Under the pieces are notes generated by a model, which had not been told where the DNA came from, did no database searches, and was given only the letters and a program-made list of their open reading frames with translations. Made by a program: the position numbers and the translations under genes. Positions 47,773 to 49,610 of a stretch of DNA of 49,610 nucleotides are shown piece by piece; position 1 is the first letter of the stretch; the number at the start of each line of letters is the position of its first letter. The DNA is taken from the NCBI RefSeq assembly GCF_030150205.1, contig NZ_JASLGT010000019.1, positions 1 to 49,610 of the forward strand. Reading direction: 5' to 3'. The stretch comes from Niabella sp. GTDB lineage: Bacteria; Bacteroidota; Bacteroidia; Chitinophagales; Chitinophagaceae.

Positions 47773-49032
47773 ATGAAAGGATGCTTTTTAGCAATAGCGG
47801 TTGCTGTTGGAGTGGCAGTGTCTGCCCAAACAAAAGCCATTGAAATCGTCAACCCGTCAGCTATAGAACGGAAAGATGAGTTGGTGGTATTAAAACGCGC
47901 ATGGATAAAGCGCAAACTGCCGGCATTGAAAGATGCGCAGTACCTGGTGATCACCGATAAAAAGACGCCGCAGCTGGTGCAGTTCGATGATCTGGATGGA
48001 GATGGGGTATGGGATGAGGCGATACTGCTGCTGAACCTGGCGCCCAAACAAAAGCGGGTGCTTTCGGTAGCACCCAGCGATCATCCGGCTGCAATAAAAG
48101 CGGTGGTACGTGCCTATGTTAGGCAGAAGCACCGGTTACCGGATGGCAGCTTTGGAAATAATGTGATGACGGATACCATGCCGTATAACAATATTCCTAC
48201 AGATTTTTCAAAACAGCAATTGCCGCCTTATTTAACGGAAGGACCGGCCTGGGAAAATGACAGGGTAGGCTTTCGTAAGTATTTTGATGTTCGAAATGCG
48301 AATGATATATGGGGCAAACGCGTATCCTATATGGTTTTGGATGAAGTAGGCGCTCATCCGGGCAATAGCTATCATAATTTATCAGATTGGGGAATGGATA
48401 TCCTGAAGGTAGGAAAATCGCTGGGAGCCGGTGCATTGGCGTTGCGTACAACTGTAAATGGAAAAGATACCCTGATCCGGTTTGGGCGCAATGTACAACA
48501 GGTGGTATACCGGGAACTGAGCTCCGGACCGTTGCGGTCTGTGTTTGAAATCCGGTATAAAAACTGGCAGTATTTACCAGGAGCGGCGCCCATCAATGTA
48601 ACTGAACAGATCAGCATCTGGGGCGGACAGTATTTTTTCGAAAATAAAGTAACGTTCAGTAATCTTCCTGCGAATGCGTCGCTGGTGACCGGCACGATCG
48701 ATTTTTTCAGCAAACAGGATTATAAAATAAACCGTTTAGGTATCGCAGGTCTGTATACCTATGACCGGCAGAGCGAAAATAAGGATCAGCTGGGCCTGGG
48801 AATTTTAACAGCGGCTGCAAATGTAAAAGGATGGGGGCATATCACGGCACAAAATACGGATGTAACCAATGTATTCACCCTGGATATGAAGGCATCGGCC
48901 GGTAAGCCGGTTGTATACCGCTATTATGTGGGCTGGGAGGTAACCGATAAGGCCTTTGCTACCCAGGCAGGTTTTGAAAAAATGATGACAACAGAAACGG
49001 AAAAGTTTGCAAAACCGTTGGTGATCCGGTAG
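47773..49032 (+). CDS. DUF4861 domain-containing secreted protein
   Basis: A 419-residue exported protein (signal peptide MKGCFLAIAVAVGVAVSA) of the DUF4861 family, usually found near pectin or rhamnogalacturonan degradation genes. Family marks: 'FDDLDGDGVWDEAILLLNLAP', 'LTEGPAWENDRVGFRKYFDVRNANDIWGKR', 'SYHNLSDWGMDILKVGKSLGAGALAL', and 'YYVGWEVTDK' near the end. It is a large beta-sandwich, perhaps a glycosidase or sugar-binding protein; no catalytic residue is certain. Second gene of an operon with the NTF2-like gene. Confidence 0.9.
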   Translation: MKGCFLAIAVAVGVAVSAQTKAIEIVNPSAIERKDELVVLKRAWIKRKLPALKDAQYLVITDKKTPQLVQFDDLDGDGVWDEAILLLNLAPKQKRVLSVAPSDHPAAIKAVVRAYVRQKHRLPDGSFGNNVMTDTMPYNNIPTDFSKQQLPPYLTEGPAWENDRVGFRKYFDVRNANDIWGKRVSYMVLDEVGAHPGNSYHNLSDWGMDILKVGKSLGAGALALRTTVNGKDTLIRFGRNVQQVVYRELSSGPLRSVFEIRYKNWQYLPGAAPINVTEQISIWGGQYFFENKVTFSNLPANASLVTGTIDFFSKQDYKINRLGIAGLYTYDRQSENKDQLGLGILTAAANVKGWGHITAQNTDVTNVFTLDMKASAGKPVVYRYYVGWEVTDKAFATQAGFEKMMTTETEKFAKPLVIR

Positions 49033-49222
49033 GGAGCATTTGAAGATTTGAAAATGCGGGAATGGTGAATAGTTAATAAATGCCATTTCCTTAAGGCCGT
49101 CGGTGCACGGATGTGGAGGAGTTTTAATAGTGACCAAAAATATCTCAGAGACGGTGCCGCAGGCGCTATCAGTGGCTGCTGTAAAAGTTATAACACAACG
49201 AATCAGTGACTCAGTGTTTCAG

Positions 49223-49257
49223 TGGCAACCATAAAAATCGCTAAGGAAACGACATTG
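49223..49257. mobile_element. Right-end fragment of the MITE-like element
   Basis: GGCAACCATAAAAATCGC...AAGGAAACGACATTG is identical in kind to the right end of the 25901 element, with no left half. It lies 24 bases upstream of a full copy. Confidence 0.7.
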
Positions 49258-49445
49258 AATAGTGAATGGTCAATAGAGCGTCAATGTCGTTCCCTTAAAG
49301 CCGCAGATGCGCAGATTTGGTATCGGCTTTAACTACAACAATGGCGCAGAAAAGCGCCGCAGGCGCAATCTGTGCATCTGCGGCAATCATAAAAATTGCT
49401 TAAGGAAACGACATTGAATAGTTAATGGCCAATAGTGAATGGTCA
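49255..49445. repeat. GTGAATGGTCAATAG words flanking the element copies
   Basis: GAATAGTGAATGGTCAATAG (49256-49275) and GAATAGTTAATGGCCAATAG (49416-49435) flank the element, followed by GTGAATGGTCAATGG. The last 578 bases of the window (49033-49610) contain no gene. Confidence 0.5.
49282..49416. mobile_element. Second full copy of the MITE-like element (135 bp)
   Basis: Ends CAATGTCGTTCCCTT (one mismatch) and AAGGAAACGACATTG. The interior is about 90% identical by eye to the 25901 copy, including the GCCGCAGATGCGCAGATT / AATCTGTGCATCTGCGGC hairpin (one wobble). No clean target duplication is visible; only AATAG is shared by the flanks. Confidence 0.8.
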
Positions 49446-49553
49446 ATGGCTGGCAATCAGTGATTTTGTGAGAGTGTAAAATAAATTGTGTAAACAGTTT
49501 TTAAGCAACTGCATTTAGAGGCGGCATCTGTTGTCAAAGATAGTTAAGAACTG

Positions 49554-49600
49554 ATGGAGTATGAACCCCCAATTTTGGATGGGCATGCTCCATTTTTTTT
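49554..49600 (+). terminator. Terminator-like hairpin at the right edge
   Basis: ATGGAGTATG (49554-49563) pairs with CATGCTCCAT (49584-49593, one G-T), with CCC/GGG inside, then eight Ts. Upstream, TGTAAAATAAATTGTGTAAAC resembles IS256-type ends, so this may belong to a transposon continuing to the right (low confidence). Confidence 0.6.
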
Positions 49601-49610
49601 CGATATTAGT

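Noticed and set aside
1..49610. tRNA or rRNA genes
   Set aside because: I looked for T-arm (GGTTCGAATCC-like) and rRNA consensus strings on both strands and saw none; a tRNAscan run would settle this.

Overview
The window comes from a member of the Bacteroidota, most likely the family Chitinophagaceae (Niabella or a relative; the genus is a guess). Several things point there. Many genes carry the Bacteroidota promoter -7 element TAnnTTTG. Recognisable Shine-Dalgarno sequences are absent. The gene content is typical: split MetH, DUF1080, DUF4861, GH29 fucosidases, SemiSWEET, THX, DUF6952, and an AmgK-like kinase fused to a RapZ C-terminal domain. I found no rRNA, tRNA, CRISPR array, complete insertion sequence or prophage. 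Nearly all coding sequence is chromosomal housekeeping or sugar metabolism; the unusual content is mostly between genes.

Layout. 0.2-2.5 kb: an Ig-like lipoprotein (minus) divergent from recR. 2.5-6.5 kb: a structured leader RNA followed by methionine synthase split into two genes. 6.5-9.7 kb (minus): a ROK regulator, then an RlpA-like lipoprotein, a SemiSWEET and a DUF1080 hydrolase, with a candidate small RNA in the gap. 10.1-12.9 kb: a LOG-like protein, exonuclease III, a DUF4286 protein, HU and the 39-residue ribosomal protein THX. 13-16.5 kb (minus): a PepSY membrane protein, PdxH, an unknown protein and UMP kinase. 16.6-21.7 kb: an aldo/keto reductase, two GH29 alpha-L-fucosidases and a PfkB sugar kinase, a small fucoside-degrading set. 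21.7-24.4 kb: repeat-rich DNA around a DUF6528-like lipoprotein and two small unknown genes. 24.4-27.8 kb (minus): tRNA CCA-adding enzyme, threonylcarbamoyl-AMP synthase and a glycosyltransferase, with a small transposable element between the first two. 28.1-31.8 kb: DapD, RsgA, a DUF4143 ATPase with an operator array, and a gamma-carbonic anhydrase. 32.0-34.3 kb: a kinase/RapZ-C fusion followed by a nucleotidyltransferase, resembling AmgK/MurU cell-wall sugar recycling. 34.3-35.0 kb: a tandem repeat array. 35.0-39.5 kb: an AraC regulator, MFS exporter, aldo/keto reductase and metallo-beta-lactamase-fold protein. 39.6-44 kb: an M1 peptidase, pentapeptide-repeat protein, ExbD and TonB. 44.3-46.5 kb: phosphatidylserine decarboxylase, then a peroxiredoxin, thioredoxin and DUF6952 set with an OxyR-like site. 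46.6-49.0 kb: an NlpC/P60 lipoprotein, an NTF2-like protein and a DUF4861 protein. The right end holds more repeats.

The strongest candidates for something undescribed are: (1) the metH leader, where one strand segment can pair either upstream or with a downstream segment that ends in a U-tract; (2) the AmgK-like/RapZ-C fusion next to a MurU-like enzyme; (3) a two-member family of intergenic elements built from four spaced TGTnnACA-type octamers or heptamers; (4) a 134-bp element with 15-bp inverted ends and a perfect 10-bp target duplication; (5) a 23-bp-period palindromic operator array over a DUF4143 promoter; (6) four genes whose TAnnTTTG box lies exactly four bases before ATG, implying leaderless mRNAs. 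Everything here was read by eye; no alignments, folding or searches were run.
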